Source: Pseudomonadota bacterium
Lineage (GTDB): Bacteria; Myxococcota_A; UBA796; SXON01
Direction of reading: 5' to 3'
DNA length: 64,000 nt
NCBI GenBank assembly: GCA_030685065.1
Contig: JAUXQH010000170.1
Coordinates: 109,397 to 173,396, forward strand
Part shown: in pieces, positions 62,245 to 64,000 of the stretch
How positions within the stretch are numbered: the first letter of the stretch is position 1
Layout: every line of letters begins with the position of its first letter
Made by a program: the position numbers and the translations under genes
The notes under the pieces: generated by a model
Seen by the model: the letters and a program-made list of their open reading frames with translations, nothing else
The model's database searches: none
Told to the model about the DNA's origin: nothing

Positions 62245-63573
62245 TCAAAACTGGATGGTGCGCTCCGCGATCGGCAGCGCCGCGAGGTGCCCGCGGTCGA
62301 CGTAGAACTCTCGCCAGAGCCGCAGGTAGCCGGCGAGCAGCTCGTCCGGGGACATGCGCGCGGGCCGGAACACGACGTTGGCGTCATTGTAGAGGCGCCA
62401 CTCCCGGGTGAGGATGCGGTCCTCTCCCACCAGCCGATGCCACGAGGGAGTGCCCGGGTAGGGCGTGAAGATCGCGAATTCGGCCTTCCGGATGCCGCTC
62501 CGGTCGGCGAAGTCGAGCATGCGGTCGACCGTGCCCGCGTCGTCGTCCTCGTTTCCGAGGAGGAACGAGGTGTACGGCTCGATGCCGTGGTCCAGGGCGC
62601 GGCGCACCGCGACGTAGGCCTTGGCGAGCGCGTCCGGGTCCTTCCCGGTGAACGCCCGGGTGGTGATCGGGTCGAAGCCGCCGACCAGGTAGAACATGTC
62701 GACCCCGGCGGCCTTGGCCCGCTCGAGGAACGAGGTCGGTGACGCGAGGATCATCGGCATGCTGATGCCGACGTAGGAGATGGCGGCCCGCTGGCCCGCG
62801 GGCAACCCCGCGGACCCGTCCGCGAGGGCGTCGAAGAGCTCGCCCATCCGGCGCCACCCGGCGGTCCCCGGGAGCCAGCCGGTGTCCTCGGTGAGGCAGG
62901 CGCGCTTCCCCCGCGCCGCGAGCGCCATCGCCTGCGCCTTGACGTGCGCGAGCGGGAACGCCCGCATCTTCTTCCCCATCGTCTTGGGGAGCGCGCAGGC
63001 CACGCACGCGAGGGGGCACCCGCGCGACACCTGGAGGGGGTAGTCGTCCGGCTCGAAGACGCCGGGGCGCTCGCCGTCGATGTAGAGGTCGACGCGGGGC
63101 GGCGGCAGCGTCGCGAGGTCGGCGAACACGGGGCCGTAGACGGGGCGGAGCGCGCCGGTCCCCGCCGCCGCGCGCTCGGCGTCGGCGAGCACCTCGTGCC
63201 ACACCGGCTCCCCCTCGCCGATGACCACGGCGTCCACGTGGGGCGCCACCGCGGCGGGCATCATCGTGGGGAAGATGCCGCCGGCCACGACCCGCTTCCC
63301 CATCGCGCGGAAGCGGTCGGCCAGCTCGAGGGCGCGGGTAGCCGCGGGGGTGAAGAAGGAGAGGGCGACCAGGTCGGCGTCGGTCGGCGCGTCGGCGGGG
63401 GCGAGGCGGTCGTCCCGCATCTCGATCTCCCAGTGGGCCGGCGTCACCGCGGCGAGCGAGGCGATGCCGAGCGAAGGCGAGCCCAGGTACTCGTTCATCG
63501 GCACCCACCGGCGCAGCTCCGGGTGGCTCTCGGCGTGGCGATCGAAGCGCGGGTAGACGAACAGGACCTTCAT
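62245..63573 (-). CDS. B12-binding-domain radical SAM protein
   Basis: This encodes 442 residues from ATG 63573. The N-terminal cobalamin-binding-like Rossmann domain (1-140) reads MKVLFVYPRFDRH, PSLGIASLAAVTPAHWEIEM and DADLVALSFFTPAATRALEL. The radical SAM domain has CPLACVACALP (CxxxCxxC, about 188-198), binding the 4Fe-4S cluster, with AVVIGEGEPVW before it. Such enzymes often methylate or rearrange natural-product or lipid intermediates (for example BchE-like and hopanoid HpnJ-like families). Its start overlaps the stop of the upstream gene (ATGA), which points to a joint role with that unknown protein. Confidence 0.88.
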   Translation of the reverse strand: MKVLFVYPRFDRHAESHPELRRWVPMNEYLGSPSLGIASLAAVTPAHWEIEMRDDRLAPADAPTDADLVALSFFTPAATRALELADRFRAMGKRVVAGGIFPTMMPAAVAPHVDAVVIGEGEPVWHEVLADAERAAAGTGALRPVYGPVFADLATLPPPRVDLYIDGERPGVFEPDDYPLQVSRGCPLACVACALPKTMGKKMRAFPLAHVKAQAMALAARGKRACLTEDTGWLPGTAGWRRMGELFDALADGSAGLPAGQRAAISYVGISMPMILASPTSFLERAKAAGVDMFYLVGGFDPITTRAFTGKDPDALAKAYVAVRRALDHGIEPYTSFLLGNEDDDAGTVDRMLDFADRSGIRKAEFAIFTPYPGTPSWHRLVGEDRILTREWRLYNDANVVFRPARMSPDELLAGYLRLWREFYVDRGHLAALPIAERTIQF

Positions 63574-63992
63574 GACACATCCATGGGCGCGAGGGCGCGA
63601 TCGAGGAGCCCGGCGGCCGGACGGGGACGGAGGAGCGCGGCGAGGCGGGACTCGGCTTCGTAGAGCCAGACCTCGGCGCGCGCGGCGTCGACGTCGGAGG
63701 TGACGGCCCGGACCGCGGCGTCGGTCGCGTCGCGGAGGATCGCGGCCTCGCCGAGGGCGTGGAGGATCGCCGGCCGGGCGAGGATGCGTGCGCCGTGGGC
63801 CCGCACGAGCTCCTCGCGCCAGCCGCTCACCGTCGCGTCGAGCGCGTCGGCGCGCGCGGCGATGGCGGCGCGGTTCCACGAAGCGAGGGGCTCGCCGGCA
63901 CGAGGCTCCGGATGGAGCTCGACCGGGTGCCGTTGTGGCGCGGGGACCACGTGTCGGTCCGCCAACTCGCGGACGACTTCGCCCGGTACCAC
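63570..63992 (-). CDS. Unknown protein coupled to radical SAM gene (possibly continues beyond window)
   Basis: At least 140 residues are encoded; the frame is open to the window end, so GTG 63992 may be internal. The chain is helical and Ala/Arg-rich, with SWNRAAIAARADALDATVSG, ILARPAILHALGEAAILRDA and AEVWLYEAESRLAALLRPRP. No motif is recognised. The stop overlaps the start of the radical SAM gene. It may be a partner or substrate-handling protein. Confidence 0.55.
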   Translation of the reverse strand: MVPGEVVRELADRHVVPAPQRHPVELHPEPRAGEPLASWNRAAIAARADALDATVSGWREELVRAHGARILARPAILHALGEAAILRDATDAAVRAVTSDVDAARAEVWLYEAESRLAALLRPRPAAGLLDRALAPMDVS

Positions 63993-64000
63993 TACCTGCC

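Overview
The window is very GC-rich, compact chromosomal DNA with third-position GC bias in every real gene. Several features suggest a myxobacterium-like bacterium (Myxococcota, formerly Deltaproteobacteria). These are many small lipoproteins with Asp/Thr-rich linkers, a MopE/FG-GAP surface lipoprotein, a DUF2330 protein, a CotH-kinase-like lipoprotein, a TPR-fused sulfatase-like lipoprotein, several large sensor kinases and an S46 peptidase. The lineage is inferred from gene content alone; there is no rRNA, and I found no tRNA or CRISPR array.

Layout. 1-1.4 kb: end of a VapC toxin gene and a secreted protein. 1.4-7.8 kb: a signalling island containing an alpha-oxoamine synthase fused to an acyltransferase-like domain, immediately followed by a hybrid histidine kinase. 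Divergent from these is a receiver-Hpt gene that overlaps a receiver-GGDEF diguanylate cyclase. 7.8-12.3 kb: small HTH protein, crotonase plus reductase pair, MopE/FG-GAP lipoprotein. 12.3-18.3 kb: trehalose synthase/phosphatase fusion, VIT1-type metal transporter, EboA protein and PAS kinase. 18.3-28.2 kb: mostly oxidoreductases and regulators (VOC protein, LysR/NmrA divergent pair, DUF2330 plus RnfD-like pair, FAD monooxygenase, self-sufficient P450, quinone-reductase-like enzyme). 28.2-35.4 kb: lipoproteins and a hydrolase/MurF-like/Ddl operon, then RlpA plus a DTW-domain gene. 36.2-38.5 and 49.0-51.5 kb: two unrelated-looking N6-adenine DNA methyltransferases without visible nuclease partners. 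38.5-40.0 kb: a 1.4 kb gene-free stretch with an IS21-type relic and a tandem array of three hairpins. 40-48.8 kb: transporter, DUF2237, ferredoxin, XRE-cupin, DUF305, S46 and M19 peptidases, cytochrome-like lipoprotein. 51.5-64 kb: methyltransferase, membrane pyrophosphatase, CotH protein, repeat lipoprotein, sulfatase-TPR, adenine deaminase, MBL/beta-CASP hydrolase and a radical-SAM pair cut by the window end.

The best candidate for a new system is the 1.4-7.8 kb island. It looks like an autoinducer-type synthase (CqsA/LqsA class fold) wired to a kinase whose own receivers are degenerate, a separate REC-Hpt shuttle and a c-di-GMP synthase with an intact inhibitory site. The 39.1 kb hairpin array is the most unusual non-coding structure. 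A third recurrent signal is a TAnnnT-like hexamer ending about 7 nt before the start codon of several genes, which suggests leaderless transcription.

All family calls come from reading motifs by eye; no database search was possible.
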